From: Smittium culicis
Taxonomy: Eukaryota > Kickxellomycota > Harpellomycetes > Harpellales > Legeriomycetaceae
NCBI GenBank assembly: GCA_001970855.1
Contig: LSSN01001841.1
Span: 1-26,076 of the forward strand
Length of the DNA stretch: 26,076 bases
Direction: 5' to 3'
A model generated the notes under the pieces. It did no database searches. It was not told the DNA's origin and saw nothing but the letters and a program-made list of their open reading frames with translations. Both the position numbers and the translations under genes were made by a program. Of the stretch, positions 1 through 9,225 are shown in pieces. Every line of letters begins with the position of its first letter. The first letter of the stretch is position 1.

Positions 1-642
1 AAAGACCTATGATAAATTATAGAGATAAAAAATGTGTAAGGATTTGGCTTAAAAGTATGAGAAAAATACAAGGATGAAATTTGTATACTTATTTTAGAGT
101 ACCTGATAAGTAGTCGATTTGGGGGGCATTATTGTGTTTATTATTGTATATGAATATAAACAATATAGCCCAAATTAAAAGAGGATTAAGAGTAATCTTT
201 TCCTTTTTGATAAGATTGACTGCAGCTTTAGCGTATAGTTTGTCGATACGCTCACTTTTTATATTTATATTTTTAGGAATGATTTCAGAGCCAGCAGCAA
301 GAAAAGAATATAGAAAGTATTTTGGAAAAAGATCGTTTTTTAGTTTGTGCAAAAAATCTGGAAGTCTTGCGGGTATCATCGAAATCGGGTATTTAAGGAG
401 TATATTGAAAGTGATGAATTTGAGACTAATATAGCCAGGAATTGGAAGGCAACATTGATCATCTGTTAAACAATAGAATTAAAAAATGGTCAAATTAATC
501 AGTTTAAACTTCATTAATTTATCAATATGGGCTCTAATCGTTGTGCAAGTTTCTAAAAAGGTTGTGCAAAGATAAAAATTGCACTCATAGAACATATTAG
601 TGATATTGAAAAATAATTACCATTGATAAGTTGTGATGACAT
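1..642 (-). CDS. Fungal_trans (MHR) regulator-like gene, 5' part, runs off left edge
   Basis: Spliced minus-strand gene, paralogous to the one at 3323-5239. Exon 1 is 642-621: ATG plus 22 nt in all, ending in phase 1 at a GTAATT donor. Exon 2 is 462-103, 360 nt, exactly as long as in the paralogue. Exon 3 starts at position 6 after a TCATAG acceptor and leaves the window. Exon 2 contains the MIPARLP..F...LKN.LFPKYFLYS segment, which resembles the start of the fungal-specific transcription factor middle homology region. I see no Zn2Cys6 motif in the exons or in the ~400 bases upstream. What I see is conserved splice structure and an open exon 2. Regulatory function is inferred from the family. 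If the unseen 3' part is broken, this could be a pseudogene. Confidence 0.72.
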
Positions 643-1074
643 AATTGAAAAGAAGGTACTTTTACAATTTTTAATAGAGTAAAGTGGAATTATCGTCTGT
701 GTTTTGTAAATCTGGTATTATTATTCGAAATTTCCTGTTCTTATTTACTTTTTTTGCGAAAATGATATAAACAGTTATGTCTATAGTATGATGAATGTTA
801 CTAAATATAATTTCGAGTTGGAGAAAAAGCTCATAGTTTATTTGTTTCGCAGGGCTAGTTAATTTTTTGCTCTACATAATAAATTCTAGGTATTACATAA
901 CGAAGGTTATTATTTAGATAAAAAAGTAGGAAAAAGCTAATAAAATTCAGTTTTTACGCAATATATCGAACTTTTAAAACTTGTTTATTGGGTAGTTTGA
1001 AATAACTAACATGTTAGGAATTAATTCGTTCGATTACTTTTTTCAACGTTTGTAATTTATTTTATGTAATTTAC
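643..1074. other. Intergenic, no gene seen
   Basis: AT-rich DNA upstream of the partial Fungal_trans gene. It should hold that gene's promoter, but I see no clear TATA or other motif that stands out from the background composition, and no ORF or repeat. Confidence 0.5.
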
Positions 1075-1078
1075 TTAA

Positions 1079-1261
1079 CCCTTTCCCGTACAACGCCCTT
1101 AAAAAAATTTAATGAATCGCTTATAATGTATAAGCAAATTTATTATTTGCTATTAATCAACAACAAACCAATATTTCTTAATGCCTCAGAATTAAATTAT
1201 TTTAATTAAACGCTGTAGGCAGTATATTGTAGACTAAAAACAGTCTATCGTCAGGCAAAGT
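1079..1261 (+). mobile_element. MITE copy, diverged (183 bp)
   Basis: Flanked by TTAA at 1075-1078 and 1262-1265. The left end CCCTTTCCCGTACAAC is well kept. The right end has decayed (GTCAGGCAAAGT instead of CCCGGGAAAGGG). The body shows the family signature of an ATTTATTATTTGCT motif, then a CC(T/C)..GAATTAAA motif, then a GTCTA motif near the right end. Confidence 0.75.
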
Positions 1262-1265
1262 TTAA

Positions 1266-1286
1266 CCCTGTCTCGTTCAACACTCT
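1266..1286 (+). repeat. Orphan 21-bp left end of the MITE family
   Basis: The bases from CCCTGTCTCG to CACTCT match the family left terminus up to its internal TTAA. A complete element (1291-1478) then begins straight after that TTAA (1287-1290). The remainder of this stub's own element is not found after the next TTAA. Confidence 0.7.
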
Positions 1287-1290
1287 TTAA

Positions 1291-1478
1291 CCCTTTTACG
1301 CCCATCACTCTTTAAAAATGCGAATTTTATGATTCTCTTATAATTAACGCGAAAGATTATTATTTGCCTCAATTGTACAACAAACCAACAAATGATTGAT
1401 TCTGGGAATTAAATTATTATAACTGAAGATAGTTGGCTATATTTGGTCATCCAAAAATTATCTTTGCGCGGGAAAGGG
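1291..1478 (+). mobile_element. MITE copy (188 bp)
   Basis: TTAA at 1287-1290 and 1479-1482. The left end CCCTTTTACG is slightly diverged and the right end GCGCGGGAAAGGG is intact. It sits between an orphan left-end stub and the next element, sharing a single TTAA with each. Confidence 0.8.
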
Positions 1479-1482
1479 TTAA

Positions 1483-1866
1483 CCCTTTCCCATCCAACAA
1501 TTTTTAACCCATTCCCGTCCAACACTCTTTAAAAAAATTAATTTTATGATTCGTTTAAAATTTATAAGTAAGTTAATTAATTGCTGTTATTTTAAAATAT
1601 ACCAATAATTAATAAGACCTCGGAAATAAAGAATTTTAAATGAAAACAGTTGGCTATGTTCGATAGATCAAAAATAGCCTACCGACTTATAAAGGGTTAA
1701 AAAAAAATCAATTTATTGGTTCGTTTATGATTTATAAGTTTATTTATTATTTGCTGCTATGTTAAAATATGCCAATATCTACAAAGTCCTCGGAATTAAA
1801 GTTTTTTAATTTAAAATAAACGGCAACAATTAGAGGATCAAAAATAGTCTACTGCCCGGGAAAGGG
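1483..1866 (+). mobile_element. MITE copy interrupted by another copy of itself
   Basis: The left part 1483-1503 (21 bp) and right part 1701-1866 (166 bp) would make a 191-bp element around one internal TTAA. A complete second copy (1508-1696) sits inside, with TTAA at 1504-1507 and 1697-1700. This is a clean target-site duplication in a target whose unoccupied sequence is known from the other family members. The right part ends CCCGGGAAAGGG followed by TTAG. Confidence 0.85.
1508..1696 (+). mobile_element. MITE copy (189 bp) nested in another MITE
   Basis: Exactly 189 bp between duplicated TTAA tetranucleotides. Left end CCCATTCCCGTCCAACACTC, right end TTATAAAGGG (decayed). The insertion point is the TTAA that lies 21 bp inside the host copy's left end. 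Confidence 0.88.
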
Positions 1867-1870
1867 TTAG

Positions 1871-2059
1871 CCCTTTCTGGGGCCAACACTCTTAAACTTT
1901 ACTAAAAATCATAATTGGATTTTCATAATAAAAATTATTGGTTATTGGATACACTGAAATTAATATCCAATAATTTATCAATGCCTTATATTAATTTATC
2001 AGTTTTCCATATGGTTGGGTAGTTTATTAGTTCAAAAAAAACCAACACTCCTGAAAGGG
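1871..2059 (+). mobile_element. Variant MITE (189 bp) between TTAG tetranucleotides
   Basis: Bounded by TTAG at 1867-1870 and 2060-2063, with ends CCCTTTCTGG and CTGAAAGGG. Both ends carry a CCAACACTC motif, but the body differs from the main family. It includes a perfect 10-bp inverted repeat TTATTGGATA (1942-1951) / TATCCAATAA (1964-1973). The length equals the family length exactly, so it is probably a subfamily. Orientation is arbitrary. Confidence 0.72.
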
Positions 2060-2063
2060 TTAG

Positions 2064-2251
2064 CCCTTTCACGTGTGGTAGACTGTTTTTGATCCTCTAA
2101 TTGTTGCCGTTTATTTTAAATTAAAAAACTTTAATTCCGAGGACTTTGTAGATATTGGCATATTTTAACATAGCAGCAAATAATAAATAAACTTATAAAT
2201 CATAAACGAATCAATAAATTCGTTTTTTATAGAGTGTTGGACAGGAAAGGG
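2064..2251 (-). mobile_element. MITE copy, inverted (188 bp)
   Basis: Begins after TTAG (2060-2063) with CCCTTTCACG and ends with ACAGGAAAGGG, followed by a degenerate ATAA. Its reverse complement is identical by eye to 1721-1845 over about 125 bases. The two therefore form a long inverted repeat with the variant element between them. Confidence 0.85.
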
Positions 2252-2255
2252 ATAA

Positions 2256-3322
2256 ATGTACTATAGGGTTTAAATCAAATATAGCATGCATGATACAATA
2301 TAAACGCTGAAAATATTTTAAATTCGAAATGCAAACTCCATATATTTTTCAATCGTAAATGTAACGAATATGTTTTTTTTTATCACTGTATCTGATGACA
2401 CTGCGCTGCCTCTTTTTCGTTTCTGTAATAGATTAATTTCCAATAATTTTTATTAGAAAAAGTTTCTAATATTATCAGTTGAAAGATACTAATTTTTTAT
2501 TTTTTTCTTTAAACTTTCTCTAAATACTATTTGGAAAAAAAATTAACAATACAATTCTCTAAATCAGTAAATTAAACATATTTTACTAATCAATTTTTTG
2601 CCAAAAAAGAAACGTAATTATTTTTGGTCAACTAAATCTCTCCAAGAGAGGTTAAGGGGATTTTTATAGATATTTAAATAGTAGTTGTGGCTATAGACTA
2701 ATATATTGATATTTAGAAAATTAAAATATAATCTTTCTAAAATTTAAAACGAAATCGGTTATTGGTTTATAAACCATCAACTGGTATCAAATTTTATTTT
2801 ACATTGAATTTTACCTGCGAAAGACTGAAATGGGAATATCAAATTCTTTATCGAATAAAGATAATTAATCAAAATGATGAGTATACTCAATAATATAACA
2901 TGATTTATCGAAATTAATCCAAATACTATATCTATGTATGATAAATATGTCAAACTAACATATCAAATACTATTCTAATTAGAAATTTAGTCTCTTCCTG
3001 ATAAATTTAAATTTATAATACAAAATAGTTATCTAAATCAATTAAACGAATTTATCATTAGTTTTAGATTAGAAAATTATCTATATCAAAAAAAATTTTT
3101 TTTCTAGCTTTTGTTAAATAATAAAAGTTTATCGGCTTTATAATCCTATGATAAAATCCGACTAAAAAAGCATGAAAGATAACCAAAAAAAGTTAATCGC
3201 TAATTATTAAAATGTGTTTACAAGTTAATTAATTATTTATATTTATTAAATTATATATTCATATCAATAAATATGTAATTCACGCCTGATTGAAATTGAA
3301 ATGATCTAATATTGGTATATAT
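2256..3322. other. Intergenic, no gene seen
   Basis: About 1.07 kb of AT-rich DNA downstream of the complete Fungal_trans gene, which ends at 3323. It contains homopolymer runs (for example near 2490-2550 and 3085-3105) and no ORF or repeat copy that I can recognise. The 3' untranslated region and polyadenylation signal of the minus-strand gene should lie in the last few hundred bases, but AATAAA-like words are too common here to choose one. Confidence 0.5.
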
Positions 3323-5239
3323 TTATGGAAGGGGTAAAGTATTGAGATTTTCCAAATTTACAATATTTTTGAATTTTTGAAAGAACAAATATTCTGCGGT
3401 GTCTACAGTTGAGTAATTACCGGAGAAACAGCAGGTAAATTTACAGAATGAAGAATATTTGGGAATGATCCATGGATGCATATCACCTTCTGAGATACTG
3501 AAAATTGCCATTTTGACTGAGAGATCGGCGGGAAAGTTTTTATGATTCAAGAATTCTGCGGTTTTTATACTGAAAAGGTTATTGACGAAAACATCCATTA
3601 AATTAGATATAGGTAGTGATTTTACTGAAGCTGAATAATTTTTAATAAACGTGTCATAAATAGCGTCTAGATCAGTATTTTTTTTTGCCGATACAAAATT
3701 TAAGTTTATCAATATTGTCAGACACTGAAGTTTCCAAGGAATTATATTATAACAACATAAATTTTTCGGGATCCTTTTACACTTCCAGTTTAATAAACTA
3801 GCGAATTCAGTCGCAGCTTTTAAACATTCAAGCTTAGCCACCTTGATCCTCCCTGGATGTATTAGAGGGTATTTTATCCTAACAAGCTCGGATTGGTATA
3901 GAACGATCTGTAAAGTTTGGTATAATTGTTGCGCAGTATAACCAAAAGTGAAGAACTCAAGGCTTTTGGCCAACGAGAAACCAGTTAACATACTGAAATA
4001 TAAATAGTGCTCAATGAACTTAGATGTTGGATATTTTGTGTCAATTGATGATTTCAGCGATTTCAGTGAAGATGTAAAATGGACGAATTTGGCGTGTATC
4101 TGGTTTTGGTTCATTTTTTTTGATAGCCACCTAGTGCTTGTAAATGAAACTATCTGATTGAAAAGTTTATAAATGGCTATCAGAAATGATATATTGTCTG
4201 AAGGAAGGCTTTTATCATTATTTTTGTTTGCAAAAGCGTTTAGTTTGGATATATCTTCGTCTATTTCTGTAAAGTTGCCGCCGTATTTCCAATAGAAATC
4301 CTTTGTAGGATACTTTACACATATATCCCTCTCGCTAATATATTGAACCCCTGCAGTAAATATATATATCCCGTTTATATATATATAATATGTCCACCAA
4401 ACCCGCCTTATAAATTCCTTTTTTTCTAAAGAGTATTCACAATTCAAGTTATTTATAGAGTCGAATTTGTAGATTTTGGATTTTTTAACAAGCCTAAAAA
4501 ATTAAATAAAAAATTGAATAAAAAATTTTTCAGTTAGATAAATATTAAACTGTTAACAAATTGGCTATTTTAAAAAAACATGTGTGTACAGCAGCGAAAC
4601 ACCTATTGGATTTTTAGTGAAAAAAATGAAGGAAAATCAATTATTGAGAATGTAAGGGAGGTAAGAAGAAATAACAGCAACCATTATTTTATTTGCAAGT
4701 TAGAATTCATTTATTTTATATTACCTAGTAAGTAGTTCATTTGGCGTATGTCAATATGCTTCCAATGATAACCAGAGAGAAGTGCAATGGCCCAAATTAA
4801 ATTCGGGTCATTGTTATTTTTTTCCAACTTTATGAGGTTTATTGCTTCTTTTGCATAAAGCTTATCAATATGGATGCCTTTAATATTTAAATTTTCTGAA
4901 ATTGCTTCAGATCCAGTGGCGAGAAGGGAATATAAAAAGTATTTTGGAAAAAGGCCGTTTTTTAATTTGCTTAGAAAAGAAGGGAGTCTGGCTGGTATCA
5001 TCAAGTGAGGATATTTAGTTAAAATTTTTAAGGTTACGAGTTTAAGGTTTCTATAATTGGGTATAGGTGGAGACGACCAACTTTCTAGCAAGATTTATGT
5101 GTATAATTGTTTTATTCTAAGATTAGTTTTAAATTTTCGTTTCAAACGGAATAACTAAGCTAAAACATAGATAGTATAATTTATTCTGATATATCTAGAT
5201 TGAGAAAAATGTGTTACCAGCTATGCTTTCTATTGTCAT
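3323..5239 (-). CDS. Fungal-specific transcription factor domain protein, no Zn cluster, 521 aa, 4 exons
   Basis: Proposed exons: 5239-5218 (22 nt, ATG), 5084-4725 (360 nt), 4602-4590 (13 nt) and 4493-3323. All introns are GT...AG: 5217-5085, 4724-4603 and 4589-4494, the last with a TCTAAC branch-like site. The joined frame is open for 1,566 nt. The product has the Fungal_trans middle homology region: an early PARLPSFLSKL..GLFPKYFLY helix segment, a YLLG segment where families have an A.MYLG-like motif, and a downstream RRVWW motif followed by aromatic helices. A TAA lies just upstream in frame with the ATG, so the N terminus is short and there is no Zn2Cys6 cluster before the domain. The protein may be a nuclear regulator working through a partner or a diverged non-DNA-binding member. 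Start and introns are supported by the paralogue at 1-642. Function is inferred. Confidence 0.85.
4590..4602 (-). other. 13-nt microexon
   Basis: It begins after AATAG, in phase 1, and ends before GTACAC, in phase 2. It is needed because exon 2 ends in phase 1 while the only acceptor before the RRVWW exon (TTTTTTAG at 4495-4494) demands phase 2. Reading through instead hits a TAG within 40 nt. The paralogue has an acceptor at the same place, followed by GTCTTT at positions 6-1, matching GTGTTT here. Confidence 0.7.
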
Positions 5240-5875
5240 GATTTAATAAATGTATTAGTACAACGGTTTACAAAAAATTTTACTAGGTATAGAAGACGAT
5301 TGAATTAAATAGCTTTGTTTAATGCACTGCAGATGGTTTTTTTGTATAAAAAATGATGTTATAATTATAATTATTTGTAATATTCTATATTTTTTTATAT
5401 AGGTAGGGTTATGATATTAAAATATATAAACTACAATAAAGAAATATTTTTATGGCTAGCAATGAGAAATTATCTGAATAAGCATAAAGTTAGGAAATAT
5501 AGTGTTAAAATATACATTTTTTTGAGATTCCGCATTGTAAAGAAGGATCCTTTACTTTTAAAAGAAAGCTTAACTTATTTACTTGAAAATTATATTCGAA
5601 TTATTTTTTATCAAAAATTAGTGTCCGCTACTTTGTTTTTATTTACTGGGATTTTTTTTTTTTTTTCAATATATCCGTTTTTAAATCGATAAAAGTATCT
5701 AAAATTTAATTATAAGAAATATGCGAGGATTTATATTATATAGGGCTCCGGGACCTATAACAAAAAACAACTCGCGAGCTTTAGATATTGTTTTAATAGC
5801 TTATATAAAACCAATTTATTTACTGTAGCTAATAGTTTTCAACTATTCTTAAATCGGGGTATTCTGACCATTGGT
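5240..5875. other. 5' flank of the Fungal_trans gene, weak ORF only
   Basis: This should contain the promoter of the minus-strand gene. A 93-codon plus-strand ORF (5411-5692) is Lys/Ile/Phe-rich and ends in a hydrophobic stretch. It matches no family I know, and an ORF of this length is expected by chance in DNA this AT-rich. I saw no Zn2Cys6 coding motif on the minus strand. Confidence 0.45.
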
Positions 5876-5879
5876 TTAA

Positions 5880-5900
5880 CCTTTTTCCGTTCAAAGCTCT
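5880..5900 (+). repeat. Orphan 21-bp MITE left end
   Basis: TTAA at 5876-5879, then CCTTTTTCCGTTCAAAGCTC and one T, then TTAG at 5901-5904. This matches the family left terminus exactly as far as its internal TTAA position. No MITE body follows. Confidence 0.6.
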
Positions 5901-5904
5901 TTAG

Positions 5905-6410
5905 GGTGTCAGATAAATATTTAGGTCATCAATAAATATTTATAAAATCAATATTTAGTCAATCTTTAAATTACTTACCGGTATTAAGACCGTTTACCTA
6001 GGTCAAATAATAAAAATAAAATAAAATAAAGAAACAAAAAAAATAATAAAACAAAAAAAAAATAATTCAAAAAAAATAATAAAACATATTAACAACAAAA
6101 AATATATATAAACCATGGCCCAACTTTCGTAGGAAAGGGAGGCACCTTTGAACCAAATCCAGAACTTATTGAGAATAAAAAAAAACCTTGAATTTCACTA
6201 ATTAAATTTTGTTTTTTAAAACTTTTGAACTTGAACTCTATACTACACTTTGAATAAAATTTCGCTGAAAAAAAACTGAACTTTTTATCTAAATAGTTAT
6301 AATTTGTCTTACTCTACTAATTAGCCTCATTAGTAGGTATTATAAATAAATCCGTGAGTTAAAATTCCCAAAAGCAATAGCAAATCAATTCAAACCTATT
6401 ACAAATTAAA
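5905..6410. other. A-rich low-complexity region, no gene
   Basis: Positions about 6001-6110 are almost pure A-rich plus-strand sequence (AATAAAA and CAAAAAAAA repeats). The rest is unremarkable AT-rich DNA without a recognisable gene. Confidence 0.6.
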
Positions 6411-6416
6411 TTTGTA

Positions 6417-6606
6417 CATTGTTAGATAATAAAAAACCTGACAAGGGTATCAATTTTATTTATCCATTTGTAGCTTTAAAATTATGTATATTATCTGCTG
6501 GTAATTATTAAAAAACTATGGTTAAATGAGTATGGATTATATCATTTTATAAAAGTTTAGTCTGCTATATTTTGTATTTCAAATACATTCTACCGCTCAT
6601 TAAAGT
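6417..6606 (+). repeat. Possible highly diverged MITE copy
   Basis: The right part (about 6571-6606, TATTTTGTATTTCAAA then CATTCTACCGCTC) matches the right end of the clear copy at 11754-11941. An inner segment near 6470-6515 resembles the family body around ATTATCTGCTG. The left end is not clear, so the start is an estimate from family length. Confidence 0.35.
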
Positions 6607-6646
6607 GTTGAATTTTTTATTTTTTTTAAAAATTTCAATCTATTTA

Positions 6647-6720
6647 TCCCTTGCCCATCCAATGTTCTATAAAAAACCGAATTAATTGTTTCATTTGTAG
6701 TTTAAATTATTAATTCTAAA
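6647..6720 (+). repeat. Partial MITE left end
   Basis: TCCCTTGCCCATCCAATGTTC resembles the 21-bp left terminus. It is followed by a TATAAAA and CGAATTAATTG that continue the body. The match fades after about 70 bases and no right end appears at the expected distance. Confidence 0.5.
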
Positions 6721-6994
6721 CTAAGTAAGCGCTTTGTTGAAGATCAATATTATTATAACGAATATTTTAAATTCTAAGCTATTATTGGCGGATTTGATAA
6801 TGAATTTCCATTACCTATTTAAATTTGATAGTATTTTTTTTAGCAAAAAATACTAGATTTTATATACTGGATAGTAACTAAATACGAAATTTAATACACT
6901 GTAACTCTTTATGAATAAAAGTGCGCTCTTCGTAATGAATCTCACATGTTTAAATTTATAATTTTCTGTTACTCTAAAAAAAACCAGTATTTAA

Positions 6995-7183
6995 CCCTTT
7001 CCCGCGCGGTAGACCATTTTTGGACTACCAGATATAGCCAACTGCGTTCAATGATAATTGATTAATTACGAGGCCTTAAAAAACATTAGTATAATGATAA
7101 ATAAAAGCAAATTATAAAATATCTTGTAAATGACCAGCGAATCAATAAATTCGCTTTTTTAAAGAGTGTTGGAGGGGAAAGGG
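6995..7183 (-). mobile_element. MITE copy (189 bp)
   Basis: TTAA at 6991-6994 and 7184-7187. Ends CCCTTTCCCGCGCGGTAGAC and GTTGGAGGGGAAAGGG. It has the same orientation as the next copy and shares its TTAA. Confidence 0.9.
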
Positions 7184-7187
7184 TTAA

Positions 7188-7376
7188 CTCTTTCCCGGGT
7201 GGCAGACCATTTTTGGCCCACCAGATATAGCCAACTGCGCTCAATTGAAATACTTAAACCCCGAGAACTTAATGTTTATTGGATTTATGTTGAATGGCAG
7301 CAAATAATAAATTTACTTATAAATCATAAACGAATCATAAATTTAATTTTTTTAAAGAGTGGTGGACGGGAAAGGG
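7188..7376 (-). mobile_element. MITE copy (189 bp)
   Basis: TTAA at 7184-7187 and 7377-7380. Ends CTCTTTCCCGGGTGGCAGAC and GGTGGACGGGAAAGGG. It is a direct tandem of the preceding copy but clearly diverged from it, so the pair did not arise by a very recent duplication. Confidence 0.9.
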
Positions 7377-7470
7377 TTAATTGTAGTTCGGGATTAAAGT
7401 ATATTTATTTGAACACAGCTGACTTTATTTGATACATCAATAATAGTCTACCTCCAATGGAAAGGTTTAA

Positions 7471-9170
7471 TATAGGTTGTATTTACCTTTTAGGAACTTA
7501 AAGACCGATTTGCTGAATGTGAAATGAATATTTTGAGGATCGGAACTTTTTCTATCAACTTTTTCTGGCTCACCATATTTAGCCTAATTTTTACTATTAA
7601 TTAAAAAATACATTCAAATATCATGTCTGGATTAGCCAATAGCTATCAAATTCATAGTAAAAATAAAACAAAGCGAAAAAAAATCTCCGGCACTATAATG
7701 AATTTTACAATTGCTATTTTCTGTAGATAAAAAATAAATTGATTTTTCTTCAACTTTAATTCGTGTCATCCATTTGTTATTGTACCAATGAATGATTGGG
7801 ATTAAGCTGAAAATTACCAATAATTATATTTTTCTTGTTCAGTTACGAGGTTTTTGGGTTTTACATTAATAATATTTTAGGTATCCCTTTACATTTTCAC
7901 GGACGGTGGATCAAAAATGGCCTTTTTCTAAAATGAGCGCTCCTGTTCTGAAGACCATAAATAGTCTACCAAAATTAATTCACTTTTTTCCTTCATCTAT
8001 TTTTTTCACCAGCTATTTATAATTTTTATTTGAGTTATAAACCGTTACACATAACGTTCTAAATTGTCCAATAAAAATTATTAAACTAAAGCAAAAAAAT
8101 AAAATAAAATAAACTGCAAGATGTTTGGGCTTTGAATTTCATAACTCCATAAATGGTTGTCAAGAAAAATATTTCTGACTAGAAATTGTTCTGGGTAAAA
8201 ATGGCGATAAAAAAACAAGATATAATCTGTTTATAAAATAAATGAAATAAGAGCTTTTTAATGAGTCTAATTTGATTGAGCTTAAAAAAAAACAAAAAAA
8301 AAATTATACCATAAACTTTAATAAAACATATAATTTCAATTTATATATTTTATCAAGATAAATCAAATATTTATGATTTAATTAGCTGAACCTTTTAATT
8401 AGTGTACTTGGCTAGTTAATATTTATTGAGCTTAGAATGTTTTTATTTAGTGCAAGGAGAAAAAGTGAAAGTCATTTTGAAGAGGGTAACATTACTTTAG
8501 GATTATAGATAATTACGATAATACTAATAAAAATCATGATTAGTGTTGGGATAATGTATGCCTTTTATTAGCTATATTTAATTAATTTATTTAATTATAA
8601 AAGCTCTTGGAATGACTATTTTAACTAAAAATATGACAATTGATATAGATATTGTTAAAAGAAAATAAAAGTACTATAAAAGTGAGTGCACTTGCCTTAT
8701 AAAAAATTATTCAATCTACACCCTTCAAAAAAAAACTCAGGAAAAACATAAAAATAAAAAGTGATATAATGGTAAAGTGGAAATAAAAACAAAAAATGAA
8801 TTTTATTATTATTAATAATATAAGAATATAATATAGATTCTCGATAAACTAAAAATCGAACAATATTATAGACATGATGAAAATAATGTAAATTTTAAAG
8901 TTAAATAGTAGAATGGAGGCGAAAATTAAATAAAAACGTACAATAACACTTTTATGTATTTGAAAAAATAAAATAATTAATTCTGAGTATAATATAAGAA
9001 TAAAATAATATAATATATTAAATATATATAATACAGTTCACTATAGTTACAGGGTTATATAATTTATGGATGAGAAGTATTACTTGAAGTATTAAATGGT
9101 ATTGTTATCCAAATAGCAGAACAGTAAAAATCCAAATACTTATTAGAATAAAAAATACACAATGTCAGAT
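7471..9170. other. AT-rich gene desert with faint MITE traces
   Basis: No convincing gene. Around 7885-7985, fragments GGATCAAAAATGG and AATAGTCTACC echo the MITE right end, suggesting worn relics. Low-complexity A-rich tracts occur near 8090-8115 and 8285-8305. Confidence 0.5.
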
Positions 9171-9225
9171 TTTGGGGCCTTTCTCGTTCAAATGGTAGAC
9201 TGCTTTTCGCCATTTTCATTGGATA
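9171..9225 (-). repeat. Worn MITE right end, inverted
   Basis: CCTTTCTCG followed by TGGTAGACTGCTTTT corresponds to the inverted right terminus seen at 2064 (CCCTTTCACG, then TGGTAGACTGTTTTT). I could not follow the body further. Confidence 0.4.

Larger units (their letters stand above)
1075..2255. repeat. Array of ~189-bp TTAA-flanked MITEs, tandem, inverted and nested
   Basis: At least six copies or parts of one family lie end to end. Unit ends read CCCTTTCCCG...CGGGAAAGGG, and the units are separated by single TTAA or TTAG tetranucleotides. Order: 1079-1261 (+), a 21-bp stub 1266-1286, 1291-1478 (+), 1483-1503 joined across an insertion to 1701-1866 (+), the inserted copy 1508-1696 (+), a variant 1871-2059, and 2064-2251 (-). 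CCC...GGG termini with TTAA duplication are the hallmark of piggyBac-type transposons. The units are far too short to code, so I call them non-autonomous (MITE-like). No transposase is present in the window. Confidence 0.85.
6895..7466 (+). mobile_element. Old MITE copy split by two younger copies
   Basis: The left half (to 6990) shows a diverged ATTTTCTGTTACT..AAACCAGTAT segment. The right half (7381-7466) shows TTCGGGATTAAAG, AATAGTCTACC and a decayed GGAAAGG end before TTAA 7467-7470. Between them lie two complete inverted copies (6995-7183 and 7188-7376) with TTAA on each side. The family body joins across the gap at its ACCAATAT..TTAA site. The left boundary is approximate. Confidence 0.6.

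Noticed and set aside
132..434. Plus-strand 100-codon ORF
   Set aside because: Antisense shadow of exon 2 of the Fungal_trans gene, whose minus-strand reading is conserved with the paralogue.
1075..2255. CRISPR-like array
   Set aside because: Repeats are full 189-bp elements with inverted ends and TTAA joints, not short direct repeats with unique spacers; the genome is eukaryotic.
5411..5692. 93-codon plus-strand ORF with a hydrophobic C terminus
   Set aside because: No recognised motif; roughly one ORF this long is expected by chance at this base composition.
7166..7432. 88-codon ORF
   Set aside because: Lies across two MITE copies; the reading frame is incidental.
7632..7820. 62-codon minus-strand ORF
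   Set aside because: Length and composition are within chance; no motif or context.
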